From Melioribacter sp. (GTDB taxonomy: Bacteria; Bacteroidota; Ignavibacteria; Ignavibacteriales; Melioribacteraceae), in contig JAHEZQ010000016.1 of assembly GCA_023250955.1 (NCBI GenBank), forward strand, positions 21,805-85,804: a DNA stretch of 64,000 nucleotides, written 5' to 3'. The position numbers were made by a program, and so were the translations under genes. The first letter of the stretch is position 1. Each line of letters opens with the position of its first letter. This document shows, in pieces, positions 24,894 through 33,448 of this stretch. The notes beneath the pieces are model-generated. The model was not told where the DNA came from. It ran no database searches and worked only from the letters and a program-made list of their open reading frames with translations.

Positions 24894-25103
24894 ATGAAAA
24901 AGTATATGGTTTCACTTGTACGTGATTATGTAGTAGTCATTTCAGCCAAAAATGAAAATGAAGCAAAAGAATTTGCCGAATATTACATTGGCGGTGAAAA
25001 AGATTTATCAACAGGAAAAGATAGAAAAGAACACAAGTTTAACATTGAACAAATAGAAATGACAACAAATGACGCAATTGATGTGGAAGAAGATGAATCG
25101 TAA
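24894..25103 (+). CDS. Small hypothetical protein between queC and the methyltransferase (69 aa)
   Basis: I do not recognise this protein with certainty. It follows queC by eight bases with a good ribosome site (AGGAGGGAAT-ATG) and overlaps the methyltransferase start. The first half predicts strand-helix: KYMVSLVRDYVVVISAKNENEAKEFAEYYI, a pattern seen in DpnD/PcfM-like small proteins, one of which accompanies a restriction system; that resemblance is weak and inferred. The tail is very acidic (DAIDVEEDES). It may belong to the R-M cassette or to the que operon. Confidence 0.7.
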   Translation: MKKYMVSLVRDYVVVISAKNENEAKEFAEYYIGGEKDLSTGKDRKEHKFNIEQIEMTTNDAIDVEEDES

Positions 25104-25968
25104 GACAAAAATATATTTAGGGGATTCTAAAAAAGTACTTAAAGATTTTGAAAGCAATTCAATTGATTTAATTTTTACTTCACCTCCATACGCCGATAGT
25201 CGAAAGAATACTTATGGTGGAATCCATCCCGATAAATATGTTGAATGGTTTCTTCCATTTTCTAATGAATTACTTCGTGTACTAAAACCAACCGGGACAT
25301 TTGTTCTAAATATTAAAGAAAAAGTTGTTGAGGGAGAAAGACATACTTATGTAATTGATCTAATACATGAAATGAAAAAACAAGGTTGGCTATGGACAGA
25401 AGAATTCATTTGGCATAAAAAAAATTCCTATCCCGGTAAATGGCCAAACCGTTTTCGCGATTCATGGGAGAGGTTATTACAATTTAACAAAGCTAAACAG
25501 TTCAACATGTTTCAAGAAGAAGTAATGGTTCCAGTGGGAGATTGGGCTAAATCACGATTAAAAAACTTAAGTAAGACTGATAAGAAAAGAGATAATGCAA
25601 AGAACGGAAGTGGATTTGGCAAAAATGTTTCAAACTGGTTGGGGCGTGATCTTGTTTATCCAACAAATGTTTTACATTTGGCTACAGAGTGTAACAACAA
25701 GGAACATAGCGCCGCATTTCCAGACGAGTTGCCTGAATGGTTTATAAAACTTTTTACAAAGGAAGGTGATTTTGTTCTTGATCCTTTTATGGGTTCTGGT
25801 ACAACAGTAAACGTTGCTAACAAAATGGGTAGAGTTGGTTTTGGAATTGAAATTGTAAAAGAATATTACAAATTGGCTGAAGGTCAATTGAGTCAAAATA
25901 TTTTTGTAGATGAACCAAAGGTGAAATATGGCAAAACTAAAACTGGAAGACGTAAAAAAATACGTTGA
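25093..25968 (+). CDS. DNA methyltransferase (N4-cytosine/N6-adenine, beta-type) of a type II R-M system
   Basis: A DNA methyltransferase of about 291 aa from the ATG at 25093; the ORF-track start at 25069 is possible but lies further inside the upstream ORF. The catalytic motif IV is LIFTSPPYAD near the N-terminus and the SAM-binding motif I, FVLDPFMGSGTTVNVANKMGRVGFGIEI, is at the C-terminus. This is the permuted beta order of the N6_N4_Mtase family. SPPY favours N4-cytosine but does not exclude N6-adenine. It overlaps the 69-aa ORF upstream and the endonuclease downstream (41 bases), so it is tightly coupled to both. The recognition sequence is unknown. Confidence 0.88.
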   Translation: MNRKTKIYLGDSKKVLKDFESNSIDLIFTSPPYADSRKNTYGGIHPDKYVEWFLPFSNELLRVLKPTGTFVLNIKEKVVEGERHTYVIDLIHEMKKQGWLWTEEFIWHKKNSYPGKWPNRFRDSWERLLQFNKAKQFNMFQEEVMVPVGDWAKSRLKNLSKTDKKRDNAKNGSGFGKNVSNWLGRDLVYPTNVLHLATECNNKEHSAAFPDELPEWFIKLFTKEGDFVLDPFMGSGTTVNVANKMGRVGFGIEIVKEYYKLAEGQLSQNIFVDEPKVKYGKTKTGRRKKIR

Positions 25969-26668
25969 ACAAAATATTGATTCTTTTCATGTAAAAAGAC
26001 TTGAGAATTTGAAAGGCTTAAAACTTACAAGAATTCTCGTTAGAAAAAATCCATATCTATTCAAAGCTAAAAACACTTTAACTGCTCACGATCTAGTTAA
26101 AAACTTGCTTGATGCACATTTATCTTCTCAAGAAGAAACTATATTTGGTGAATTCCTTGAAGGGTTATCTATTTTTATTTGTGGAAAAGTTTTTAAGGGA
26201 AAAAAATCTGGAATAGTAGGCATCGATCTAGAGTTCGAAAAAAATAATGTAAAATATTTAGTTACAATAAAATCCGGTCCTAACTGGGGTAATAGTAGCC
26301 AAATCAATAAAATGAAAGAGGATTTCCGTCGAGCTAAAAAAACTTTGCGAACAAATACAAGTATGAAAAATATTGTTTGTGTTAATGGTTGTTGTTATGG
26401 TCGAGATAATCAAGCAGATAAGGGCGAATATTTGAAATTATGTGGACAACGTTTTTGGGAATTTATTTCTGGAGATAATAATCTTTATACGAGCATCATT
26501 GATCCTTTAGGCCATCAAGCTAAATTAAAGAACGAAGAGTTTACTTTAGCTTATTCCCAATTGATAAATAAGTTCACTTTAGAATTCTCACAGGATTTTT
26601 GTGTTAATGGAATTATTGATTGGCAAAACTTGGTAAAATTCAATTCATCTATAAAAAAGGAAAAGTGA
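25928..26668 (+). CDS. PmeII-family-like type II restriction endonuclease
   Basis: A 246-aa protein resembling PmeII-type restriction endonucleases. Recognisable segments are [38 protein letters not shown], then the PD-(D/E)xK-like core [29 protein letters not shown] and [33 protein letters not shown]. The Asp of GIDLEFE and Lys of TIKSG are the probable metal-site residues. It starts 41 bases before the methyltransferase stop in another frame, and its TGA overlaps the queF ATG (TGATG). No truncation is visible, so the R-M pair looks functional. The family name is from memory of family sequences, not a search. Confidence 0.8.
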   Translation: MAKLKLEDVKKYVEQNIDSFHVKRLENLKGLKLTRILVRKNPYLFKAKNTLTAHDLVKNLLDAHLSSQEETIFGEFLEGLSIFICGKVFKGKKSGIVGIDLEFEKNNVKYLVTIKSGPNWGNSSQINKMKEDFRRAKKTLRTNTSMKNIVCVNGCCYGRDNQADKGEYLKLCGQRFWEFISGDNNLYTSIIDPLGHQAKLKNEEFTLAYSQLINKFTLEFSQDFCVNGIIDWQNLVKFNSSIKKEK

Positions 26669-27042
26669 TGAACTCCAAACTTAAACTTCTCGTAACATTT
26701 CCTAATCCAAATCCGGAAAGAGATTATGTAATAATTCACACAGCACCGGAGTTTACATCGCTTTGTCCTAAAACCGGGCAGCCGGATTTTGCAACTATCA
26801 TTTTAGAATACATACCGGAAAAAATTTGTGTTGAGTTAAAGAGTTATAAGTTTTATCTCCAATCATTTAGAAACGACGGAATTTTTTTTGAAGCAGTGAC
26901 AAATAAAATTCTTGATGATCTTGTAAAGGTTTGCAAACCGAGATATATGAAGATTACCGCAAAGTTCAACACGCGCGGTGGAATCTCATCGGAAATTATT
27001 GCAGAACAGAAAAGAAAAAAATTAAAGAAAAAGTTTGTATGA
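26668..27042 (+). CDS. queF: NADPH-dependent 7-cyano-7-deazaguanine reductase QueF (preQ1 synthase)
   Basis: A 124-aa type I QueF, which reduces preQ0 to preQ1 in queuosine synthesis. The start is at 26668, where ATG overlaps the endonuclease TGA; the upstream start at 26620 lies inside that gene. The active-site Cys is in [16 protein letters not shown], and the QueF signature [20 protein letters not shown] follows, with NTRGGI near the C-terminus. It is separated from queC by a small ORF and an R-M pair. A spacer without an obvious terminator leads to the tyrosine phenol-lyase gene. Confidence 0.95.
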   Translation: MNSKLKLLVTFPNPNPERDYVIIHTAPEFTSLCPKTGQPDFATIILEYIPEKICVELKSYKFYLQSFRNDGIFFEAVTNKILDDLVKVCKPRYMKITAKFNTRGGISSEIIAEQKRKKLKKKFV

Positions 27043-27104
27043 ATGATGATTCGAAAACATGATAACATTTAACACGTAACTATAAATAAAAATTTGGAGA
27101 GACA

Positions 27105-28496
27105 ATGGCTGCAAAAAAAATAATTAAAAGAAGCTGGGCTGAACCGTTCAAAATTAAAATGGTTGAGCCGATAAAAATGACAAACAAAGATTACCGGGAA
27201 AAATGTGCAAAGGTTGCCGGTTATAATACTTTCTTACTTAAGAGCGCAGATGTTTACATAGATTTACTTACAGACAGCGGTACAAACGCAATGAGCGATT
27301 ATCAATGGGCAGGGATGATGTTGGGTGATGAAGCTTATGCAGGCAGTAGAAATTTTTATTATTTGTGGGACAATGTAAAAAAATATTACGGAATGCCTTA
27401 CTTCGTTCCCACTCATCAAGGCAGAGCGGCAGAACATATGATATCACAAATTTTAATTTCACCAGATAATGTTGTTCCCGGCAACATGTATTTTACAACA
27501 ACACGCGAACATATTGAAATTGCCGGCGGTAGATTTGTTGATGTTATTATTGATGAAGCACACGATCCGCAAAATACTCATCCTTTTAAAGGCAACATTG
27601 ATCTGAATAAACTAGAAGATACTATAAAAAAAGTAGGTGCAAAAAATATTCCTTATGTGTTCATGGCGGGGCCGGTTAATATGGCTGGTGGACAACCATT
27701 TTCAATTTCGAATTTGAAAGCAGTACGCTCACTTCTTAATAAATATAAAATTAAACTTTGGTTCGATGCTACAAGAGCAACAGAAAATGCATACTTTATT
27801 AAAATGCGCGAAAAAGGGCATGAGAATAAAACAATTGCGGCAATTTTAAAAGAAATGTGTTCTTACTTTGATGGATTGTGGGTGAGCGCTAAAAAAGATT
27901 TGATGGTTAACATCGGCGGATTCCTTGCAACTCGTGATAAACGTGTTTTTGAAGAAGCGCGTAATATGGTTGTGGTTTATGAAGGACTTCATACTTACGG
28001 CGGACTTGCCGGACGCGATATGGAAGCTATGGCTAGAGGAATAGAAGAAATGGTTGAGTTCGATAATGTTAGAGCAAGAATTGGACAAGTTGAGTATTGC
28101 GGTAAACAACTTGAGAAATATAATATTCCTATGGTATATCCGTTTGGAGGACATGCAATATTTCTTGATGCAAAAAAATTCTTACCTCATTTATCACAGG
28201 ATGTATTCCCGGCACAAACTTTAGCTTCGGAAATTTATATTGACAGCGGTGTACGCGCAATGGAACGCGGTGTAGTTTCTGCGGGACGCGATCCGAAGAC
28301 CGGGAAACACCGTTATCCAAAACTTGAATTAGTACGTTTAACTTTTCCAAGACGTGTCTATACACAAGCTCATATTGATGTTACTGTTGAATCTGTTGCA
28401 CAAGTCTTTGAGAATAGAAAAAAGATTAAGGGATTAAAGATGGTTTATGAACCGAAACAATTAAGATTCTTCCAGGCAAGATTTAAAAAACTGTAA
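27105..28496 (+). CDS. tpl: Tyrosine phenol-lyase (beta-eliminating lyase family, PLP)
   Basis: A 463-aa PLP enzyme of the tryptophanase/tyrosine phenol-lyase family, splitting tyrosine into phenol, pyruvate and ammonia. YIDLLTDSGTNAMSD and PTHQGRAAEH are conserved, and the PLP Lys lies in VSAKKDLMVNIGGF. Substrate-determining positions look like tyrosine phenol-lyase rather than tryptophanase: NMYFTTTR (Thr, not Asp), GVRAMERGVVSAG (Arg), and LRFFQARF at the C-terminus (Phe, where tryptophanase has His). The ribosome site is GGAGAGACA-ATG. It may be read from the que/R-M transcript or from its own promoter. Confidence 0.88.
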   Translation: MAAKKIIKRSWAEPFKIKMVEPIKMTNKDYREKCAKVAGYNTFLLKSADVYIDLLTDSGTNAMSDYQWAGMMLGDEAYAGSRNFYYLWDNVKKYYGMPYFVPTHQGRAAEHMISQILISPDNVVPGNMYFTTTREHIEIAGGRFVDVIIDEAHDPQNTHPFKGNIDLNKLEDTIKKVGAKNIPYVFMAGPVNMAGGQPFSISNLKAVRSLLNKYKIKLWFDATRATENAYFIKMREKGHENKTIAAILKEMCSYFDGLWVSAKKDLMVNIGGFLATRDKRVFEEARNMVVVYEGLHTYGGLAGRDMEAMARGIEEMVEFDNVRARIGQVEYCGKQLEKYNIPMVYPFGGHAIFLDAKKFLPHLSQDVFPAQTLASEIYIDSGVRAMERGVVSAGRDPKTGKHRYPKLELVRLTFPRRVYTQAHIDVTVESVAQVFENRKKIKGLKMVYEPKQLRFFQARFKKL

Positions 28497-28505
28497 TCTA
28501 TTTTT

Positions 28506-28591
28506 GTCATGCTGATCACGACTTGTCGGGAGAAGCATCTCAAACTCAATATTTGAGATTTTTCATCCCGCTCAACGGGACTCAGAATGAC
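28506..28591. repeat. Interspersed inverted repeat (GTCATGCTGA ... TCAGAATGAC)
   Basis: GTCATGCTGA at 28506-28515 and TCAGAATGAC at 28582-28591 are terminal inverted ends. An inner near-palindrome (ATCTCAAAC ... TTTGAGAT) and TCCCGCTCAACGGGA lie between. The same family, with AGAATCTC/GAGATTCT cores, recurs after leuS. It is non-coding and probably the 3' end structure of the tyrosine phenol-lyase transcript. Confidence 0.75.
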
Positions 28592-28603
28592 CGAATCAAT
28601 TAT

Positions 28604-28627
28604 GGGCGAGAGCAACTCGCCCAATTT
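28604..28627 (+). terminator. GGGCGAG/CTCGCCC hairpin directly before glnD
   Basis: GGGCGAG-AGCAA-CTCGCCC is a perfect 7-bp stem with a 5-nt loop, followed by AATTTTT. It looks like an intrinsic terminator but ends only 12 bases before the glnD-like ATG, so it could instead be a leader hairpin affecting glnD translation. Confidence 0.55.
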
Positions 28628-28634
28628 TTAAATT

Positions 28635-31190
28635 ATGGAACCACTTAAGCTAAAAGAAAAATTTTTCGAGGATCGTGATAGAATCTTCAACACAGAAGAT
28701 CTTCTCAAAGATCCGTTTAAATTCTCCGTTAAGTGGAGTATTCTTGTTGAAGAATATATTCTAAAAGTATTGAAAGGAATAAAACTTAATTGTGCTGTTG
28801 CGTCAGTCGGAAGTTTTAGCAGACGCGAACTTTCTCCTTACTCTGATATAGATCTGATGTTCATTTTCGAAAAAATAGATGGGAATGAAGCAGTAATAAA
28901 TAATTGTATTACAATGCTATGGGATGCCGGTATAGAAGTCTCTCATACAATTCGTGATTTTTCCGATATTCAAAAATTTCTTAATTCAGATCTTCATGCA
29001 TTCACTCAATTTTTCGAAACAAGATATATTCTTGGAAATGAAAAGCTTTACCACAAATGGAATAAAAAAATATTTGAATTTTTAACTGAAAAACACAAGA
29101 AGAAATTAATTCAAGATTTTTTTGAAGACATAAAACTTCGTTATGCTAAATACGGTGAATCAGCAAAAGTACTTGAACCCAATGTTAAATATACCGCAGG
29201 CGGTTTACGCGATCTTCAGGTTATAGAATGGATATTCACTTTAAAAAATGATTTGTTGCTCACTTCTCAAGAAGAAATTACCCAAACACAAAATTTCTTA
29301 AGCATTCTTAAAGGGAATAAAATTCTTATCCCGCGGGCTGTTGCGCGTTTGCAGGAAAGTTACCGGTTTATTCTTAATGCCCGCAATCACCTTCACTTGA
29401 TAAGTAAATATAAAAATGACAGACTCGAATTTATTTATCAAGAAAAAATAGCAAACGTTCTAGGTTATTCCGGAGACGGCTGGCATGCGTATATGAGAAA
29501 ATATTTCGATGCAGCGAATATTATAAAAAGATTTACCAGCACAATGATAAAACGTTTCAACGAGGAATTTACTTCGCCAATCAGTGATTTCTTGTTGATG
29601 CATCTTGATGATGATTTTTCCTTAAAAGGAAATGTTATTTATCAGACAAGTAAGACAGAGCTTTCATTATCCATAATATTGCGCTCATTATATTACAGGG
29701 GATTATACGATGCACGCTTTGATGAACCTCTCCGCACAAAAATTATTGAAGCAATAATAGATCATGAAGAAACACAAATATTAGAAACAAGATCATCTGT
29801 TTTTTTCCGTGAAATATTAAAGCTGCCTAAAAATGTTGGAAAAACTTTAGCAACCATGAATGAACTCGGTGTTCTTGCAGCATTCCTTCCCGAGTTTAAG
29901 GAATTGGTCGGATATTTTCAGCCCGGAGTTTATCATTGTTACACTGCTGATGAACACACAATAATTGCTTTAACTACTCTTGAACAGCTTTCAGAAGAAA
30001 CTTCCTTGCTGGGTAAATTATTTCAAGGTGTAAAACATAAAGACATTTTATATCTGGCTGTTCTTTTTCATGATATTGCCAAACCAATAAGTTTATCCGG
30101 GCACGAGATCATTGGAGCGGAGATAGCAAATTCCGTTATGGAGAGACTCGGTTACAGTTTTGAAGAAATTGAAACAGTTCAGTTCCTTGTACATCATCAT
30201 TTAACGATGGAACAAGTAGCATTCCGTCGTAATCTTAATGATCCGTCAACGTTGAATAGTTTTGCTGATTTATTTCCTAATTCAGAATGGCTTGATCTTT
30301 TGTATTTACTCACTTATGCAGATCTCTCGGCTGTATCACAAGTTGTATGGACACAATGGAAGAGTGAACTATTAAACGAGTTATACCGTAAAACAAAAAC
30401 AATGCTGGATGATAGAATCAGCGGTCAGGAATTACTTTCATACAATTTAAAAGATATTATTCAGAGCTCGGATATTTATTCCGAAGAATCGTTCAAAGAT
30501 CATATTGAATCAATTAATGACATAAGTTATCTGCAGCATTTTTCCACAGAAGAAATAAATCGTCACATTGAAGAAATCGAAAAAGGATCGCCGGTTTCTG
30601 TCTTCTTTAAAGAAGAAAGCGATTTTACCGTTGTAACTGTAATTACACGCGATTCAGAAGCATTGCTTTCTCGAATGTGCGGTGCGCTTTCTATTAACGA
30701 TCTTAATATTCACGATGCGAAAATATTTACTCGTAAAGATGGAATTGTTATTGACAGCTTTAATGTTTCCGATTTCAGAACGGGCAATGTAGTTGATGAT
30801 GGACGATTTACAAAAATTACGAATGATCTTTATCTGGCAGTAGAGAACGAATTACAAATCACAAAAGAGTTTAACAAAATAAAATCTAAATGGTGGCGCA
30901 TAGAGAATAAGCTTTTTAAGAGAAAAGGAAAAATCAAAATTGTTTTCGAGAAACATGATAAATATACAATCATAGATATTTTTTCTTCCGATCGTCTCGG
31001 GCTGCTTTATCAAATAACAAAAAAGATGAACGAACTTGGTCTTTCTATTTACTTTGCAAAAATTTCCACCAAGGCAGATGATGTTGTAGATTCATTTTAC
31101 ATTCTTGACCGGAATAGAAAAAAGATTTCCTCCGATGTTTATCAATTAATAACTCACGAATTAACTCAAACAATTGAAGAAATGTTATAG
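28635..31190 (+). CDS. glnD: GlnD-like [protein-PII] uridylyltransferase/uridylyl-removing enzyme
   Basis: An 851-aa protein with the GlnD domain order: nucleotidyltransferase (SVGSFSRRELSPYSDIDLMFIF, about residue 58), the GlnD linker domain (YTAGGLRDLQVIEW), HD domain (AVLFHDIAKP, about 478; LVHHHLTMEQVAFRRNLNDP), and two C-terminal ACT domains (about 665 and 777). GlnD modifies PII in response to glutamine. The HD motif continues as KPISLSGHE, not the usual KGRGGDHS, so the removing activity may be altered. No glnB, amtB or glnA is in the window. It is followed after about 17 bases by murI. Confidence 0.85.
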   Translation: MEPLKLKEKFFEDRDRIFNTEDLLKDPFKFSVKWSILVEEYILKVLKGIKLNCAVASVGSFSRRELSPYSDIDLMFIFEKIDGNEAVINNCITMLWDAGIEVSHTIRDFSDIQKFLNSDLHAFTQFFETRYILGNEKLYHKWNKKIFEFLTEKHKKKLIQDFFEDIKLRYAKYGESAKVLEPNVKYTAGGLRDLQVIEWIFTLKNDLLLTSQEEITQTQNFLSILKGNKILIPRAVARLQESYRFILNARNHLHLISKYKNDRLEFIYQEKIANVLGYSGDGWHAYMRKYFDAANIIKRFTSTMIKRFNEEFTSPISDFLLMHLDDDFSLKGNVIYQTSKTELSLSIILRSLYYRGLYDARFDEPLRTKIIEAIIDHEETQILETRSSVFFREILKLPKNVGKTLATMNELGVLAAFLPEFKELVGYFQPGVYHCYTADEHTIIALTTLEQLSEETSLLGKLFQGVKHKDILYLAVLFHDIAKPISLSGHEIIGAEIANSVMERLGYSFEEIETVQFLVHHHLTMEQVAFRRNLNDPSTLNSFADLFPNSEWLDLLYLLTYADLSAVSQVVWTQWKSELLNELYRKTKTMLDDRISGQELLSYNLKDIIQSSDIYSEESFKDHIESINDISYLQHFSTEEINRHIEEIEKGSPVSVFFKEESDFTVVTVITRDSEALLSRMCGALSINDLNIHDAKIFTRKDGIVIDSFNVSDFRTGNVVDDGRFTKITNDLYLAVENELQITKEFNKIKSKWWRIENKLFKRKGKIKIVFEKHDKYTIIDIFSSDRLGLLYQITKKMNELGLSIYFAKISTKADDVVDSFYILDRNRKKISSDVYQLITHELTQTIEEML

Positions 31191-31207
31191 GTGATAAATT
31201 GAATTTC

Positions 31208-32026
31208 ATGAATAAAACAAATCCAATTGGTTTTTTTGATTCCGGTATTGGCGGATTAACAGTTGTTAGATCGGTTACACGATTAATGCCGAACGAAAAT
31301 ATTGTTTACTTTGGTGATACTGCCCGCGTTCCGTATGGATCGAAATCCAATGATACTGTTGTTGAATATTCTCTTCAAGCAGCAAATTTCCTTTTAAGGA
31401 AAAATATTAAACTGCTTGTTGTTGCATGCAACACTGCATCATCTGTTGCTCTTAAAGAATTAAGAAAATTTTTAACGATACCAGTTATTGGAATGATTGA
31501 ACCCGGCGCAAAGATGGCTCTTCAAGAATCGAGAAGAGGAATAGTTGGAGTAATTGGAACACGCGCAACAATAAATAATAAAGCTTATGCGCACGAGTTG
31601 AAAAAATTAAATCCAAAAGTAAAAGTTTACGAAAAAGCCTGTCCCTTATTTGTTCCACTTGCAGAGGAAGGATGGCTTGATCACAAAGTAACGGAGCTTG
31701 TAGCAAAAGAATATTTGGGAGATTTTCACAAAAATAAAATAGATAGTTTAATTCTTGGCTGTACACATTACCCGATACTTCAAGATGTAATTCAAAAAGT
31801 TGTCGGGAAAAATGTAAAGTTGATTGATTCCGGAACTCCAGCGGCAAGATTGGTTGAAGATTATTTGAACGGAAGACAACTACGCAATCAGTCTGTTCAT
31901 CACGGCCAAAGTGAATTTTATGTCAGCGATGTTCCCGTAAAATTTAGAGAAGTCGCCGAGAGATTTCTTGGCAAGAAAATTACTCATTTGCACAAAGTTG
32001 AGTTAGATGAACTAACTAATGAGTAA
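31208..32026 (+). CDS. murI: Glutamate racemase
   Basis: A 272-aa glutamate racemase making D-glutamate for peptidoglycan. I choose the ATG at 31208; the ORF-track start at 31199 is a TTG only three bases from AGGTGA. Family motifs are FFDSGIGGLTVV, GDTARVPYGS, the first catalytic Cys in LVVACNTASSVAL (about residue 74), and the second in LGCTHYPIL (about 184). Length is normal. It is close behind glnD, probably in the same transcript. Confidence 0.95.
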   Translation: MNKTNPIGFFDSGIGGLTVVRSVTRLMPNENIVYFGDTARVPYGSKSNDTVVEYSLQAANFLLRKNIKLLVVACNTASSVALKELRKFLTIPVIGMIEPGAKMALQESRRGIVGVIGTRATINNKAYAHELKKLNPKVKVYEKACPLFVPLAEEGWLDHKVTELVAKEYLGDFHKNKIDSLILGCTHYPILQDVIQKVVGKNVKLIDSGTPAARLVEDYLNGRQLRNQSVHHGQSEFYVSDVPVKFREVAERFLGKKITHLHKVELDELTNE

Positions 32027-32041
32027 TTCTGGAATCCAGTA

Positions 32042-32578
32042 TCATTTTCCCAAAGCTAGTTGATACATAAAAACTCCCGAAATTGTTTTTGCATCAACAA
32101 TTTTCCCATTACGGATTTTTTTTTCAATCTCATCAAGTGTTAGTTCAAAAACTTCCATCCCTTCTTCGCCTTCTTCGCGTGCATGATTACCAGGTGTTAA
32201 TTCTTCAGCAAGATAGATATGAAGAACTTCATTACAAAAGCCCGGAGTAGTATAAATTTTTCCAAGTTTTGTAATCTTGCTCGAAGTATAGCCAGTTTCT
32301 TCCGTAAGTTCCCTTGTTGCGCAAAGTAATGGATCTTCATCTTTTTCAAGTTTTCCAGCGGGAAGTTCTAAAAGAATTTCATTATGCGGATAACGGTATT
32401 GAGAGATCAAAACAATTTTACCATCACCTTTTAACGGTAATACAACAGCTCCTCCCGGATGTACTGCTACTTGTCTGAAAGATTTGTTACCTGTTCCTTT
32501 ATATTCTATTTGATCCACTTTCACATCAAAAACTTTTCCATGAAAAATTGTATCTGATTTGGTCACAGAGAAATTCAT
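32042..32578 (-). CDS. NUDIX hydrolase, ADP-ribose pyrophosphatase type
   Basis: A 178-aa NUDIX enzyme. The NUDIX box is intact: GKLEKDEDPLLCATRELTEETG, and the preceding SQYRYPHNEILLELPAGKL is the pattern of ADP-ribose or sugar-nucleotide pyrophosphatases. It most likely hydrolyses nucleotide-diphosphate-X compounds such as ADP-ribose. The gene stands alone, convergent with murI and divergent from the 97-aa ORF. Confidence 0.88.
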   Translation of the reverse strand: MNFSVTKSDTIFHGKVFDVKVDQIEYKGTGNKSFRQVAVHPGGAVVLPLKGDGKIVLISQYRYPHNEILLELPAGKLEKDEDPLLCATRELTEETGYTSSKITKLGKIYTTPGFCNEVLHIYLAEELTPGNHAREEGEEGMEVFELTLDEIEKKIRNGKIVDAKTISGVFMYQLALGK

Positions 32579-32732
32579 TCTAACCTCAGTTGTTTATACA
32601 AAGATAAAAAAGTTGATAATGATTATGTAAAAACAAATTTATTGAAAGAGAGATATTTAGTAATTATGTTTAATATGTAGACGGTAGTAACAGTAATAAA
32701 CAAATTAAAAATAAGTTGGAAAGGAAATAAAT

Positions 32733-33026
32733 ATGTATTTAATAAGAGATGTATTCCGCGCAAAACCCGGAAGAGCAAAAAATCTTGTCAGTGCTTTTAA
32801 GCAGGCCGCACCATTTATGGAAGCGGAAGGTTTTAAAAATATAAAAGTTATGACGGATATAGTTGCAACCTATTGGACTGTAGTTCTTCAACAGGAAGTT
32901 GAAAGTCTTGATCTTTTTGAAAAAAATTTAAAAGGAGCTACCACTAAACCTCAGGTTGCGGAAATCATGAAAGGTTATATGGATAATGTTGAAGGAGGGC
33001 ACAGAGAGATTTTCAAGTTAGAATAA
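32733..33026 (+). CDS. Small conserved-type hypothetical protein, possible dimeric alpha-beta barrel (97 aa)
   Basis: I do not firmly recognise this 97-aa protein. It has a good ribosome site (GGAAAGGAAATAAAT-ATG). The pattern MYLIRDVFRAKPGRAKNLVSAFKQAAPFMEAEGFKNIKVMTD suggests a ferredoxin-like strand-helix-strand fold as in NIPSNAP or antibiotic-biosynthesis monooxygenase domains, which often dimerise. No signal or membrane segment is present. It ends at a strong bidirectional hairpin. Confidence 0.7.
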   Translation: MYLIRDVFRAKPGRAKNLVSAFKQAAPFMEAEGFKNIKVMTDIVATYWTVVLQQEVESLDLFEKNLKGATTKPQVAEIMKGYMDNVEGGHREIFKLE

Positions 33027-33036
33027 ATTTATTTAT

Positions 33037-33071
33037 TAAGATAGAATCCCGTCTCGGGATTCTATCTTAAC
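33037..33071. terminator. Bidirectional terminator between the 97-aa ORF and the YkvA-like gene
   Basis: TTAAGATAGAATCCCG (33037-33052) and CGGGATTCTATCTTAA (33056-33071) form a perfect 16-bp stem with a 3-nt loop between two convergent genes. A/T-rich flanks on both sides fit termination in both directions. Confidence 0.88.
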
Positions 33072-33077
33072 TTTTTA

Positions 33078-33437
33078 TTAGTCATAATACGGTACAAGTT
33101 CATGACCAAGATATTTTATGACTGCAGTAATCACTCCGAGATCATCTAAATAACCAACCAGCGGGACTATATCCGGAATTGCATCTATCGGACTGATAAA
33201 ATAGATAAGCGCTGCGACAACAATTGATTTACGATACCAAGGCACATGTTTATCAACCATATACCGGTACAATGCCTTCGCCTCATTTGCAAATCGAATT
33301 TTACTTCCAACTCGTTCAACTTTTTCCCAGAGACGATCTTCTACATAATCATTGCCGCGTCTAACTTTTTCTTCAGTATCAAAACTGTTTTCATCAATTG
33401 CAGTTGCGTTCAGATATTCTCTTTCGTCGTAATTCAT
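33078..33437 (-). CDS. YkvA-family (DUF1232) small membrane protein
   Basis: A 119-aa protein whose C-terminal half carries the DUF1232/YkvA motif: VVAALIYFISPIDAIPDIVPLVGYLDDLGVITAVIKYL, a hydrophobic hairpin with the invariant SPIDAIPD. The N-terminal half is charged. The function of the family is unknown. It begins 11 bases after the S9 peptidase stop on the same strand, so the two are probably co-transcribed. Confidence 0.88.
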   Translation of the reverse strand: MNYDEREYLNATAIDENSFDTEEKVRRGNDYVEDRLWEKVERVGSKIRFANEAKALYRYMVDKHVPWYRKSIVVAALIYFISPIDAIPDIVPLVGYLDDLGVITAVIKYLGHELVPYYD

Positions 33438-33448
33438 GGTTCACCCAT

